Assembly: GCA_027310725.1 (NCBI GenBank)
Contig: DAIDAG010000064.1
Span: 1 to 44,238 of the forward strand
DNA from: Sideroxydans sp.
GTDB taxonomy: Bacteria; Pseudomonadota; Gammaproteobacteria; Burkholderiales; Gallionellaceae
Direction of reading: 5' to 3'
DNA length: 44,238 bases
The notes under the pieces were generated by a model that was not told where the DNA came from, did not search any database, and worked only from the letters and a program-made list of their open reading frames with translations. Positions 31,710 to 41,164 of the stretch are shown here, piece by piece. Both the position numbers and the translations under genes were made by a program. The first letter of the stretch is position 1. Every line of letters begins with the position of its first letter.

Positions 31710-31960
31710 GACAACTTCAACTGAACCTTTGATTTCCTGCCTGGTGCCGATGGAGGAATAAATCCAGTAATTCTGCATCTGATCCCTTCAATTTTCTTGC
31801 CGTTCTCGAACTTGGTTGACTGGTATGACATTATTGCGCCTTTGGCAGCAAGTTCGATGAGGTGCTTTCGCACATCGGTCAGCGACATGCTAACAGCTTT
31901 CGCGATCTCCGCATCAAGTCGCTCTCCATGGGTTTTCAAGTACTGGAGGATTTCATTCAT
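31706..31960 (-). CDS. Small winged-helix DNA-binding protein
   Basis: This 84-residue protein has an ArsR/MarR-like winged helix: 'EIAKAVSMSLTDVRKHLIEL' then a wing 'MSYQSTKFENGKKIEGIRCR'. No cysteine or ligand domain is present, so it may be a simple regulator. It is convergent with the methyltransferase, and the stops overlap by three to four bases. Confidence 0.72.
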   Translation of the reverse strand: MNEILQYLKTHGERLDAEIAKAVSMSLTDVRKHLIELAAKGAIMSYQSTKFENGKKIEGIRCRITGFIPPSAPGRKSKVQLKLS

Positions 31961-32032
31961 AAGTTCGTTACTGCCCCTGACTAACTTAAGCTGTCAATGT
32001 ACAGGCATGGCTGGTATTGGACAAATAAAATG

Positions 32033-32057
32033 AAAAAGACCGGCTTTACGACCGGTC
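32033..32057 (-). terminator. Rho-independent terminator of the HU gene
   Basis: On the minus strand GACCGG-tcgtaaag-CCGGTC is followed by five T. It lies 25 bases after the HU stop. Confidence 0.88.
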
Positions 32058-32081
32058 TCATTTCCCATCGGAATCTCGGGA

Positions 32082-32366
32082 TTATTTTTTAACGCCGTTA
32101 ACAGCTGCCTTCAATGTCGCGCCAGCCTTAAATGCAGGAGCCTTGGATGCTTTTATCTTCAACTCTGCTCCTGTAGCAGGGTTGCGCCCGACTCGGGCCC
32201 CGCGCTTTCGGACTTCGAAAGTACCAAAGCCCACCAGGGCAACGTTGTCACCTTTTTTCAAGGCAGTGGTCACAATGTCTATTAATGCAGCGATACTACG
32301 ATCTGCATCTACCTTGCTGCTGCCAGTCTTGTCTGCCAATGCCTCAATCAGTTCTTTGCGGTTCAT
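32082..32366 (-). CDS. hupB: DNA-binding protein HU
   Basis: This 94-residue histone-like protein reads 'MNRKELIEALADKTGSSKVD', then 'VGFGTFEVRKRGARVGRNPATG', the DNA-clasping arm with the RNPxTG tip. HU bends and compacts DNA as a dimer. The start at 32366 with AGGAAATC ahead gives the standard length; the longer frame is not HU-like. It is followed by a strong terminator and preceded by the DGC gene on the same strand. Confidence 0.95.
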   Translation of the reverse strand: MNRKELIEALADKTGSSKVDADRSIAALIDIVTTALKKGDNVALVGFGTFEVRKRGARVGRNPATGAELKIKASKAPAFKAGATLKAAVNGVKK

Positions 32367-32515
32367 GTGTAGTGATTTCCTGTTGTTATGGTTGATGTAC
32401 AGGTACAGATTGTTGTGGATATTTGGCTTGAAGGCAAGAGTTGCTACTATCAATTGCTTTATTTGTCTGAGGTAAACCCATTCCAAAGCGGCCGAGCTTT
32501 TCGGAAGTGGATGCT

Positions 32516-33412
32516 TTACATCGACGGATCCCAAATCTGCACACAGTTCCGTCCAGCGGATTTGGCCGCAAATAGAGCCTTGTCGGCACGGTCAATGGAT
32601 TTTTCAACTGGGACATCCGGGTCGAGGAGCGCCAAGCCGAAGGATGCAGTAATACGGATGGGTTTTTCTTTGCCGATGTCTATTTCCGTTGCGGCAAGAC
32701 CTTCATTGAGCTCCCTTATCCGGTCATGACCGGACGTCAACTCGGTATACGGCATGCACAGCAGAAACTCTTCCCCACCATAGCGGAACACCTTGTCGTA
32801 AGGACGGAGATGCTTGATCAGATAACGCACCGATACGGCCAACACTGTGTCACCTGCGGCATGACCGTGGAGATCGTTGACAGCCTTGAAGTTATCCAAG
32901 TCCATCATGGCAATGTAGCAAAGCTGGGCATGACGCTTCACTAGCTCCTGCTGCTCGCGCAATGTGGGCAATATCCCGTAACGGGTGATCGCGCCGGTTA
33001 GCGAGTCGTGGTTGAACAACGAGTTTTCAAGTTCCCGCTCCAGCGCGAATATTTCAAGCCGCAGCCGCTCCAGTGCATTGGCAAAGTTGTCGTAGTCGAG
33101 CGGGGCAATGGGATTGCCGGCGCCCGCAGCGATCAGCAACAGCCTGGCCATATGATGCAAGCGCTCATGCTCCTCTCCTAGAGCAATGAATCCGGGATGT
33201 TTGCGTAGTTTCTCAGGTGCTTTGCTGTAGTACCATTGACCGAAGCGGCATTCCATGTGGGCTGTGTCGCTGGCATCATGCTTGTCACCCGGCAACTTGC
33301 ACACAAGCGTGCGAATCAATGTCCCATGCCATTGCTGGTGGTTATAGAGGGATTCTTTTAGCTGTGCAATGATGCCCTGTAATTCATCGCGCGTAACATC
33401 GTCGAGTGCCAT
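32516..33412 (-). CDS. dgcZ: Zinc-sensing diguanylate cyclase (CZB-GGDEF), DgcZ-like
   Basis: This 298-residue protein has the DgcZ layout. The N-terminal CZB domain carries all four zinc ligands: His25 ('NHQQW'), Cys55 ('ECRFGQWY'), His82 and His86 ('EHERLHH'), equivalent to E. coli His22/Cys52/His79/His83. The C-terminal GGDEF domain has an active GGEEF (212-216) and an inhibitory-site RxxD (Arg203-Asp206). It should make c-di-GMP when zinc is low. It may oppose the EAL protein at 34210-37527. Confidence 0.9.
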   Translation of the reverse strand: MALDDVTRDELQGIIAQLKESLYNHQQWHGTLIRTLVCKLPGDKHDASDTAHMECRFGQWYYSKAPEKLRKHPGFIALGEEHERLHHMARLLLIAAGAGNPIAPLDYDNFANALERLRLEIFALERELENSLFNHDSLTGAITRYGILPTLREQQELVKRHAQLCYIAMMDLDNFKAVNDLHGHAAGDTVLAVSVRYLIKHLRPYDKVFRYGGEEFLLCMPYTELTSGHDRIRELNEGLAATEIDIGKEKPIRITASFGLALLDPDVPVEKSIDRADKALFAAKSAGRNCVQIWDPSM

Positions 33413-33523
33413 GGTTTGTCTCCCACTAAATTGCTAGAAGCATCATTACGATTAGCTTCCAGACGCGAAACTTTCCAGCAATATTACAATGTCGTAGACG
33501 CTACCTGAGTATAAAAGGGCAAT
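33413..33523. other. Short intergenic segment
   Basis: The segment separates dgcZ from a possible small plus-strand gene. AGGGCAATATG leads into that frame. Nothing else is recognised. Confidence 0.4.
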
Positions 33524-33667
33524 ATGCCAAACGATTATATGGAGGATCACATACGACGGTGGCGATTAGCAGACTTTTTATCCATGGAAGACAGGGAGAG
33601 CTCTCTGGAACGGACTTTCAAAGGAAAGGGTGGATCGCATGCGGCGACGCATCTCACTTTATCGTAA
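33524..33667 (+). CDS. Possible 47-residue small protein
   Basis: A short frame starts at ATG 33524 with AAAGGG ahead: 'MPNDYMEDHIRRWRLADFLS' and a stop at 33667. It is charged and helical, and it ends 2 bases before the convergent membrane-protein gene. No family is recognised. It could be chance. Confidence 0.3.
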   Translation: MPNDYMEDHIRRWRLADFLSMEDRESSLERTFKGKGGSHAATHLTLS

Positions 33668-33669
33668 CA

Positions 33670-34008
33670 CTAGGCACTGGAATCATTTGAAGTTCCGCAA
33701 AAAATGCCGCACCGCGCGAGAATCAATAGCACTGAAGGCCAAAAAATAGTATTGAGTACGTCATGCAGGCTTGCTTCCCAGCGCCAGTAACCCAAGGTCG
33801 CAATATCATCACGCATATCAACCATCTCCCCTGCAACTGTTAGTGTGAGAACCATAATCCATGAAATAATTGACCGCAAGGGTTTTCGCAAGATAGCTGC
33901 CGCTGTAAGTTGCGTAGTAAGGCCAACATAGATATGAAGCGCATCCTTTGAAAGTCCGGTAGCCGAGATAATAGCCAATTTGATAGCTTGTGTTGTCGAA
34001 GTTTCCAT
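33670..34008 (-). CDS. Hypothetical membrane protein
   Basis: This 112-residue protein has three hydrophobic segments. The 'GLSKDALHIYVGLTTQLTAA' stretch, the charged 'EMVDMRDD' and 'WRWEASLHDVLNTIFWPSVL' recall a small uncharacterised proteobacterial family with a VanZ-like look. The acidic cluster may face one side of the membrane. It is unlinked to its neighbours. Function unknown. Confidence 0.65.
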   Translation of the reverse strand: METSTTQAIKLAIISATGLSKDALHIYVGLTTQLTAAAILRKPLRSIISWIMVLTLTVAGEMVDMRDDIATLGYWRWEASLHDVLNTIFWPSVLLILARCGIFCGTSNDSSA

Positions 34009-34043
34009 AGTGCCTAGCTATTTCATTAATTACAAATAGGTCC

Positions 34044-34074
34044 GTCCGTACAATAATGAGTGGAAAGTACGGAC
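34044..34074. repeat. Inverted repeat GTCCGTAC/GTACGGAC
   Basis: Perfect 8-base arms at 34044-34051 and 34067-34074, spaced by 15 bases, lie in the region before the membrane-protein gene and after the signalling operon. There is no T-run. It could be a regulator site of the gene at 33670-34008. Confidence 0.45.
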
Positions 34075-34209
34075 GCAATTATCTTCCCAGCACCGGCACA
34101 TTCCTGCCGTGACCAGCGTTCGTAATGACGTAAGCTAAGGAAGCCATGAAGAACGTCGATGCCGGAGGTCTGAATAATGCCTAATTAATTGTCAACAATG
34201 CTCCCGTGA

Positions 34210-37200
34210 TTATTCAAGTGTCTTTTTGTTACGCAGGAATTCTTCAATTTTTACCGCAGGCACTCCCGGACTGAACAGGAATCCCTGTATCTCGTCACAC
34301 TTGAGCAGTCGCAGCAGTTTTGCCTGTTCATTGGTCTCCACACCTTCGGCCACAACCCGTAAATTCAGCGAGTGCGCCAAGGAGATTATGGCGGAGACAA
34401 TGCTCAGATCATTTGCATTGTTAGTCATATTGGTAATGAATGAACAGTCAATTTTTAATGAACTGATCGGCAGCTTGGCGATATAGCTGAGCGAAGAATA
34501 CCCTGTACCGAAATCGTCAATCGCGACCTCCACTCCCATCTCCCGAATTGCATGAAGCTTCTGGATATTGATCTCGATGTCACGCATGATCAGGCTCTCG
34601 GTAATCTCAATCTCCAAACCGCCGGATTGCCCTCCTAAGCTGCCAACGACTCGCTCAATCGTGCTGACGAAATCCTTTCTTTGGAGTTGAACCTGCGAAA
34701 CATTGACGGCAATGCGAGGTGAGGCCAGGCCTTTCGCCCGCCAGGCACTGTAATCCGTCATCGCCTGAGCCAAGGCCCAGGCACCTGCCTCAATGATCAT
34801 TCCTGTTTCTTCGAGAAGCGGAATGAATTTCGATGGCGGGACCAGTCCGCCTTCCGGATCATTCCAGCGCATCAGCGCTTCCAACCCCACTATCTGATTG
34901 CTCTTGAGATCGACTTTAGGCTGGTAATGCAATACCAAATGCTCTCGCTCCAGTGCTTGACGCAGTTTGTTTTCAAGTGTCAGCTTCTCGGCGACCCGTG
35001 CATTGAGCTCGGGGGTATAGAACAAATATTTGTCGCTAGAAAGCTTAGTCTTTTTCAATGCGGCTTCGGCGTTGCGAAACAATGTATCAGCATCTTTCCC
35101 ATCGTCAGGAAAAATGGCAATGCCAGCTCTGACCGATATGCGCAATTCTTGTCCTTCCAGCTTGAATGGCTTGCTCAGGGCTGTAGCAATCTGATTTTCA
35201 AGGAAGCGGACCACGTCTGCCTCTTCCCTGATATTGGATAAAACCATCGCGAAGCAATCCGCACTAATACGTGCAATATGATCCACTCCGATCCCTATGG
35301 ATATCAAACGTTCAGCCATCTGCTTCAGCAGCGTATCGCCAGCGTGCCGACCGAACGTCTCATTGACAACCCTGAACCGTTCCAGATCGATTGCCAGAAC
35401 CGCTATCGTTTCACCGCTTTGTGCATCATGCAGGTGTTGCCCCAAACGATCGTAAAACAGCGAACGGTTCGGCAGGCCGGTAATTACATCGTAGTAGGCG
35501 AGATAATTAAGCTTCGCCTCCTTTTTAAGGTTATCTATAGCAAATGAAATATCACCCGCTATCTCGTTAAGCAGCCGCATCTCCTCATCATCGAATACGC
35601 CTGGCTCCGGCGCATAGAGCACGAACACGCCGACCGGCTTGCTCTCCAAAACGAGGGGAAGCACTACCACTGAGCGATAGCCTCGGCTCAATGCCTCGCT
35701 ACGCAAGGTTGCCATTCGTTCGTCGCTATCGATGTCATTGCAGATCGCTGGCGCCGCATCAAGCAGTGCCTGGGAAACCAGCGGGCAATTCCCATCGGTA
35801 TATATGCGTGAGGTCAAATTGATTTTTGCCAGATAACCGTCGTCGCGGCCTGCTTGGGCGACCGGCGTTACCTGCGTGTTGTCTGCATCAAACTTGCCTA
35901 TCCACGCAAAAATAAATCCACCATGCTCGACCGCGATGCGACAGGCTTCGCTGAACAGCTCTTCCTCCTCGCGGACGCGCACGATGGTGGTGTTAATACC
36001 GCTAAGCACGCTGTAAATCCGGTTGAGGCGGGCAATCCTGGCTTCGTTTACCTTGCGATTAGTGATGTCATGCCCGATAGTGGAAAAATACGCCAGCGAG
36101 CCGTCTGCTCCCTTGTGCGCGATGACCACTTGAAGGATGGGTATCTCATGGCCATTTTGCCCGAGAATTGCCGTTTCCCCGCTCCAGGATCCATGAATGA
36201 GCGCATGCGGAATACCTTCTTCCTGCATCAGCTTTTCCACCCATTCAGGATGGTTTTCTTGGACGTGATCCGGCAATTTGTCGCTGCTTTCCGAAAGTCC
36301 GCGCATCCTGCGACCCGCTCGATTGATGTACAGCGGATGACCGTCCGCCGTAGCGGTACCAACAAAATCAGGTGTTGCCTCCAGAATCGCCACCAGTCTC
36401 GCCTGTTCTTCCTGAATTCGTTTGCGCTCGGTAATTTCCGCGGTCAGCGCTGACGTTCGCTCCTCGACCAACTGCTCGAGATGTTCGTGCAATCGGGCGC
36501 GCTCCAGCGCCACTGCCACTTGGTTGCCAACGACGGATAACATCTTCAGTTCCGTTTCGTCGAACAGACCCTGCTCCGCGCCGACCAGGTTCATGATTCC
36601 AATGGTCCTGTCACCAGTCCACAACGGCACACCGGCGTGATAACGCAGCCCGTGCATGTCGCCACTGGCCTTCGTGAACCGTTCGCATTCGAAGATTTTG
36701 CATTCCGAATTGAACTGGCCGGAGAGCAGTTGATTACGGCACGTGCAAACGCCATCCAGCGCACCAGAGACCATCAGCGCCGGCGGGAGATTGCGCATTG
36801 CGGCGATTCGAAAGCCGAACTCGCCGTCCCGCATCGCGATCCAGCCGGCTTGAATTCCGGGCATTTCCAGTGCACGTTCCAGCGCTGTCTCCGCCACCTC
36901 CTGTTCGGTAAGCGCGTGGTTGAGACCCGCCACGATATTGCCAAATCCGTTCAACACTTGGTTGGAATGCTTCAGTTCCGCTTCGCGCAGCTTGAGCTCA
37001 TTATTGATATGAACAGCTTCCTCGTACGTTGAAATCAACAAGTCCAGGATTTGTTGCCGCTCCGAGTTGATAAAGTATTTCTGGCCGCCGAGATTGATTT
37101 CCACACCCACGCGCATCTTGAGATCCTTGCGCATATCAAGATTCATCAGCAAGTAATTGATGCGTGACAGCAGGTAGCGCTCGTCATAGGGCTTTCGGAT

Positions 37201-37527
37201 GAAGTTGTCCGCACCGCACTCCAGTCCACGAATCACGTCATGCGAATCGGAAAGCGTGGTGACCAAGATGACCGGAATATCCTTCAATTTTTCGTCGGAC
37301 TTGATCGCCTTGCACAGTTGATAACCATCCATTTCCGGCATCACGATATCGCTGATGATCAGAGTTGGCTTTTGCGCCTGAGCCGCAAGCAAAGCCTGTT
37401 TGCCATTGGCCGCAACAGTCACCCGGTAACCATTCTGCTCGAGCAGGTAACTGAGTTGCTCGGCTTGGGTACGACTGTCTTCTGCGATGAGTATGTCGAG
37501 GCCGTTGTTGCTCATCTGAGATTTCAT
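34210..37527 (-). CDS. Response regulator REC-GAF-PAS-GAF-GGDEF-EAL
   Basis: This is a 1105-residue protein. Domains: REC (about 10-130, phospho-Asp60 in 'SDIVMPEMDGY'), coiled coil (about 150-190), GAF with clustered cysteines (VCTCRN, SECKIFEC) at about 210-350, PAS (about 375-490), second GAF (about 505-665), GGDEF (670-830) and EAL (848-1095). The GGDEF motif is degenerate: 'RISADCFAMV' at 755-759. The EAL domain keeps 'EALMRWN' (Glu883), 'IDDFGTGYSS' (1004-1005) and 'EGVET' (1062). It should therefore break down c-di-GMP when phosphorylated. Start ATG at 37527 overlaps the cheB stop (TGATG). It is the likely output of the Wsp-like pathway. Confidence 0.9.
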   Translation of the reverse strand: MKSQMSNNGLDILIAEDSRTQAEQLSYLLEQNGYRVTVAANGKQALLAAQAQKPTLIISDIVMPEMDGYQLCKAIKSDEKLKDIPVILVTTLSDSHDVIRGLECGADNFIRKPYDERYLLSRINYLLMNLDMRKDLKMRVGVEINLGGQKYFINSERQQILDLLISTYEEAVHINNELKLREAELKHSNQVLNGFGNIVAGLNHALTEQEVAETALERALEMPGIQAGWIAMRDGEFGFRIAAMRNLPPALMVSGALDGVCTCRNQLLSGQFNSECKIFECERFTKASGDMHGLRYHAGVPLWTGDRTIGIMNLVGAEQGLFDETELKMLSVVGNQVAVALERARLHEHLEQLVEERTSALTAEITERKRIQEEQARLVAILEATPDFVGTATADGHPLYINRAGRRMRGLSESSDKLPDHVQENHPEWVEKLMQEEGIPHALIHGSWSGETAILGQNGHEIPILQVVIAHKGADGSLAYFSTIGHDITNRKVNEARIARLNRIYSVLSGINTTIVRVREEEELFSEACRIAVEHGGFIFAWIGKFDADNTQVTPVAQAGRDDGYLAKINLTSRIYTDGNCPLVSQALLDAAPAICNDIDSDERMATLRSEALSRGYRSVVVLPLVLESKPVGVFVLYAPEPGVFDDEEMRLLNEIAGDISFAIDNLKKEAKLNYLAYYDVITGLPNRSLFYDRLGQHLHDAQSGETIAVLAIDLERFRVVNETFGRHAGDTLLKQMAERLISIGIGVDHIARISADCFAMVLSNIREEADVVRFLENQIATALSKPFKLEGQELRISVRAGIAIFPDDGKDADTLFRNAEAALKKTKLSSDKYLFYTPELNARVAEKLTLENKLRQALEREHLVLHYQPKVDLKSNQIVGLEALMRWNDPEGGLVPPSKFIPLLEETGMIIEAGAWALAQAMTDYSAWRAKGLASPRIAVNVSQVQLQRKDFVSTIERVVGSLGGQSGGLEIEITESLIMRDIEINIQKLHAIREMGVEVAIDDFGTGYSSLSYIAKLPISSLKIDCSFITNMTNNANDLSIVSAIISLAHSLNLRVVAEGVETNEQAKLLRLLKCDEIQGFLFSPGVPAVKIEEFLRNKKTLE

Positions 37528-38588
37528 CACCAGCTCTCCTTATTGTTTTTGCAGCTTGCCAAACCAATCAGCACTGCCGCAATCTTGTCCGGCGCCAGAA
37601 TATACGCCGCAGCATTGAGTTTGATTGCTTCCCCCGGCATGCCGTGTACGACGGAACTGTCTTTGTCCTGGGCAATGGTAACTGCCCCATTTCCCTTCAA
37701 CAACCGTAATTCCTCAGCTCCATCGCGCCCCATTCCGCTGAGCAGCACAGCGGCCACTCGTCCGTCGTATCCAGCGACAAGCGAGCGGAACAAATAGGAG
37801 ACGGAAGGGCGCAATCCGTTTTCAGGCTCATCCTTGGTGAGGGCGATTATTCCGCCGCGTTCCACCTTCATCTGGAATTCATCGGGGGCCACATAGACAT
37901 GGCCTGGAGCAATGTGCTCGCCGTGTGCTGCAACATGCACTGGCAGTTTGGATGATTGTGCCAACCATTCGACAAAGGAGGTAACGAATCCGGACGCGAT
38001 GTGTTGGACGATCAGTACGGGCAAGGGGAAGTCCCTGGGTAGCATCGCCAGGATTGTCTGCAACACGGGCGGCCCGCCAGTCGAAGCCCCCATTGCAACC
38101 ACTTTGACAATTGCCGGTTTCTCCACCAACGCATTCTGGGGCGATAACAAGACCGACCGAGGCCGCGTTTGTGGCCAGCGCCGCACCACTTTTACTTCCG
38201 ACATCAGTTTCACCGTCTGCACCAGTTCCCTCACACTGGCTTCATGATTTGGGTGACCGATACCGGTCGGACGTATCAGTACGGCCAACGCCCCGGCCTC
38301 CATGGCGCGAAACATCTTGGTGTTCTCATGCGGATCGGTGCTGCCGCTCACAATCACGATGGGTGTCGGTGACGTTTCCATGATGCGGCGCGTTGCCTCC
38401 ATCCCGTCCATTTTCGGCATATGTATGTCCATCGTGATCACATCCGGCCGATAGTGCTTCACTGCTTCGATCGCTTCCTCGCCATTGCTCACGCTACCGA
38501 TCACCCGGATGCCAGGATCGGCGTCAAGAACATGTATAAGGAACTCCCGTACCACCGGCGAGTCTTCAACCACCAGAACTTTGATCAT
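37527..38588 (-). CDS. cheB: CheB-type chemoreceptor methylesterase
   Basis: This 353-residue protein has an N-terminal REC domain (Asp54 in 'VITMDIHMPKMDG') and a C-terminal methylesterase domain with the triad Ser169 ('GASTGGP'), His196 ('IVQHI') and Asp289 ('SGMGRDGAEE'). It removes methyl groups from the receptor to adapt the signal. ATG at 38588 is preferred because AGAGG lies 6 bases ahead; a start two codons earlier overlaps that site. It lies between cheA and the output regulator. Confidence 0.92.
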   Translation of the reverse strand: MIKVLVVEDSPVVREFLIHVLDADPGIRVIGSVSNGEEAIEAVKHYRPDVITMDIHMPKMDGMEATRRIMETSPTPIVIVSGSTDPHENTKMFRAMEAGALAVLIRPTGIGHPNHEASVRELVQTVKLMSEVKVVRRWPQTRPRSVLLSPQNALVEKPAIVKVVAMGASTGGPPVLQTILAMLPRDFPLPVLIVQHIASGFVTSFVEWLAQSSKLPVHVAAHGEHIAPGHVYVAPDEFQMKVERGGIIALTKDEPENGLRPSVSYLFRSLVAGYDGRVAAVLLSGMGRDGAEELRLLKGNGAVTIAQDKDSSVVHGMPGEAIKLNAAAYILAPDKIAAVLIGLASCKNNKESW

Positions 38589-38604
38589 GCTCATCCTCTG
38601 AGTC

Positions 38605-40977
38605 TTAGATCAGCCGCTGGACGATTTCCAGCAGATTGCTCTGATCGAAACTGCTTTTTACAATATATGCGTTGGCACCTGCATCGATGCCGCGCTCGCG
38701 GTGTTCGCGCGACTCCAGCGCCGTCACAAGTATCACCGGCAACTTGGAAAGCTGTTTGTCCGCCCGTATCTTGACCGTTAGGTCAAAACCATCCATGCGT
38801 GGCATTTCCACGTCCGACACGACCAGATCGAACTTTCCGGTCTTGAGTGTGGTGTAGGCGTCCATGCCGTCCACTGCGGTCGTGACGCGGTACCCCGCCG
38901 ATTCCAGGATGCTCTTGAGCAATGCCCTAGATGTGATGGAGTCTTCCGCCACCAGAATGGACTGGCCTTTCTCCACGCCGTGAGTTTCAGCGATAACCGG
39001 CGATGGTGCCGCCGCACGGTTCACCGCAGATTTCAGCAAATCCGACACATTGAGTACCGCCACCACCTGGCCGGTCCCCAGTACACTTGCGCCCGCGATG
39101 TTGCGCACGCGCGTGAGTTGTGGGCCCAGCGCCTTGACCAGCACTTCCTGCTCTCCGAGAACTTCGTCGACCTGATACGCAACACGCTGGCGGCTTGTGC
39201 CGAGAACAACAACCGTGACCTGCGCTGAGGTGCTAGCCGCTGAGCTTTGACGCGAGAGTTCCAATATATCGCTTAGACTGACCAGCGAAACGGCCTGTTT
39301 GTCGTACGAAATGGTTGCGCGACTTTCCACAGTTCTGATGTCCTGCCAGGCCACGCGGGTCACTCGCTCAACGTTGAATGCCGGAATGACGAAACAATGT
39401 TCATCAATGCGAACCAGTACACCACGGAAGGTGGCCAGCATCAACGGCAACGTGATAACGAAGGATGTTCCACCGTTACGAGGAGCTTCAAGCGCGATGA
39501 CTCCGCCCAGTCGTTCCACCTTTTCCCTCACGATGGCGAGTCCGAGGCCGCGTCCGGAAATATCCGTAATGATTTGACTGGTGGAAATCCCCGACTGAAA
39601 AACGAGCGCCTGCGCCTCTTGCTCATTCAGATTCTTCGCCTTCTCCGCAGAAATCAGGCCTAGTTTCTGCGCCGATGCTTTCACATTGGCTGCGTTTATA
39701 CCTGCCCCGTCGTCGGCAACAAGTATCTCGATTTTTCCCCCGTCTCTTTGCACAATGGCGACTGTTATATTTCCGCAATCAGGCTTGCCCATGCTCCGCC
39801 GCATGACCGGCTGCTCAATGCCGTGATCCACACAGTTTCTCAGCAGGTGCATTATTGGGTCTTTCATTTCTTCCAGAGTACGCCGGTCGATTTCAATTTC
39901 GCCGCCTCGTATCACCAGTTCCACCTGCTTTCCCTGTTCGCGGGCAAGCTCGCGGATGAAACGCGGAAAGATCTCGAGCAGCGAAGAAAATGGCAGCAGT
40001 TGCATTTCTTTCACGTCATGCAAAAGAGTGTCGCCCATGTTCGCCAGGGTGCGGCGGTCATGCGCAGCAAACTTGCTTAAGCTCAGCAGTCTGGCCTCTA
40101 TCGTTTTCATAAACAGATGTTCGGATTCCAGGTACTCCAGCAGTTTTGGCAGTTCCTTGATCGGAGGTTCCTGCGCTACGCCAGAGCCGACATTGCGCCC
40201 GCTTCCTCTTTCGACATAACGCTCGATCTGCCGCAGCACGGGTCGCATTCGGACCCGCTGTTTTTTCCAGGTCGCGAAGGAGACAGCAAGCTCGCGCAAG
40301 TCCGTGGCACGCTGCACCGAGGCCAGCCGCGGCACCAGCAGCTCCTCAACTTGCCGCATTACAGCATCCAGCTTTTGCGTGGAAACCCTGACCGTACCGG
40401 ATGCAGAGCTGAGTGTCGTGGACAGCGTATGCATTGCATCCGCTACGGGCGCTTCCGCCTTTGCATCCTGAACGAGTGTCCCAGGCGTCTGCTGTAGCGA
40501 GGGCATCGGTTGAGGTGTCGTGGCTTGGATGGCGGTAGGATGGCTTATAACAGTATTGGCATGCCTCCCCCGTAACAGATCGTCGAACCGCTGGATCAAC
40601 GTTGCAATCGCAGACTTTCCTGCAACAGCCATCGCCGCACCCTCCGCGGAAAGGAGTGCGGTCAAGTCGGCAATCGCTTCTTGCATCAGGTCAAACAGCG
40701 GAGGGGACGCGGCGAGCTGGTTATCTTTCAGTGCCGCGAACACACTTTCCATGGCCTGGCAAACAGACTCGATTTCCTTGAGATTCACCGCCCGCGCGGC
40801 ACCCTTCAGACTGTGAGCCTCGCGAAACACGGTCTCGACGATTTCCGCATGCCTGATTTTCGCAGGGCTATTTTCCAGTTCGATCAATCCCGTCGACATC
40901 GCTTGGAGATGCTCACCCGCTTCAAGCCGGAAAGTCGCGAGCAGTCTTTTCAGAAATTCACCGTTCTGCTTATCCAT
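38605..40977 (-). CDS. cheA: Hybrid CheA-type kinase with C-terminal REC
   Basis: This 790-residue kinase has an Hpt domain (His55 in 'REAHSLKGAARAV'), a long linker, and dimerisation and HATPase domains with 'HLLRNCVDHGIEQP', 'VADDGAGINAAN' and 'GRGLGLAIVREK'. A CheW-like domain and a C-terminal REC ('DLVVSDVEMPRMDGFDL') follow. The fused REC is typical of WspE and other alternative systems, and can tune or drain phosphate. It is predicted to phosphorylate the CheB and the REC of the EAL protein. Confidence 0.92.
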   Translation of the reverse strand: MDKQNGEFLKRLLATFRLEAGEHLQAMSTGLIELENSPAKIRHAEIVETVFREAHSLKGAARAVNLKEIESVCQAMESVFAALKDNQLAASPPLFDLMQEAIADLTALLSAEGAAMAVAGKSAIATLIQRFDDLLRGRHANTVISHPTAIQATTPQPMPSLQQTPGTLVQDAKAEAPVADAMHTLSTTLSSASGTVRVSTQKLDAVMRQVEELLVPRLASVQRATDLRELAVSFATWKKQRVRMRPVLRQIERYVERGSGRNVGSGVAQEPPIKELPKLLEYLESEHLFMKTIEARLLSLSKFAAHDRRTLANMGDTLLHDVKEMQLLPFSSLLEIFPRFIRELAREQGKQVELVIRGGEIEIDRRTLEEMKDPIMHLLRNCVDHGIEQPVMRRSMGKPDCGNITVAIVQRDGGKIEILVADDGAGINAANVKASAQKLGLISAEKAKNLNEQEAQALVFQSGISTSQIITDISGRGLGLAIVREKVERLGGVIALEAPRNGGTSFVITLPLMLATFRGVLVRIDEHCFVIPAFNVERVTRVAWQDIRTVESRATISYDKQAVSLVSLSDILELSRQSSAASTSAQVTVVVLGTSRQRVAYQVDEVLGEQEVLVKALGPQLTRVRNIAGASVLGTGQVVAVLNVSDLLKSAVNRAAAPSPVIAETHGVEKGQSILVAEDSITSRALLKSILESAGYRVTTAVDGMDAYTTLKTGKFDLVVSDVEMPRMDGFDLTVKIRADKQLSKLPVILVTALESREHRERGIDAGANAYIVKSSFDQSNLLEIVQRLI

Positions 40978-41164
40978 GATCCGTTCCGTACAAGCTTGAG
41001 CTGATCAGGGAGTCCGGATGGCGCGGAGCAGAATCCGGGCTAATTTCCCACGCTTTCCCGAGATTCCGCTCATTGCGCTGCAACCGTGCGCCCAGCCTGT
41101 TCCACGCCACCCGAGGCATCAATAGGTAGTGGGACTCCTCATGATTTGTGAAGAGTGAAATCAT
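40970..41164 (-). CDS. Possible small protein between mcp and cheA
   Basis: This 64-residue frame starts at ATG 41164, overlapping the mcp stop (ATGA), and runs 8 bases into cheA. It begins '[20 protein letters not shown]'. Overlaps at both ends would allow coupled translation and fill an otherwise empty 183-base gap. No family is recognised, and it may be chance. The cheA ribosome site (ACGGA) is inside it. Confidence 0.3.
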   Translation of the reverse strand: MISLFTNHEESHYLLMPRVAWNRLGARLQRNERNLGKAWEISPDSAPRHPDSLISSSLYGTDHG

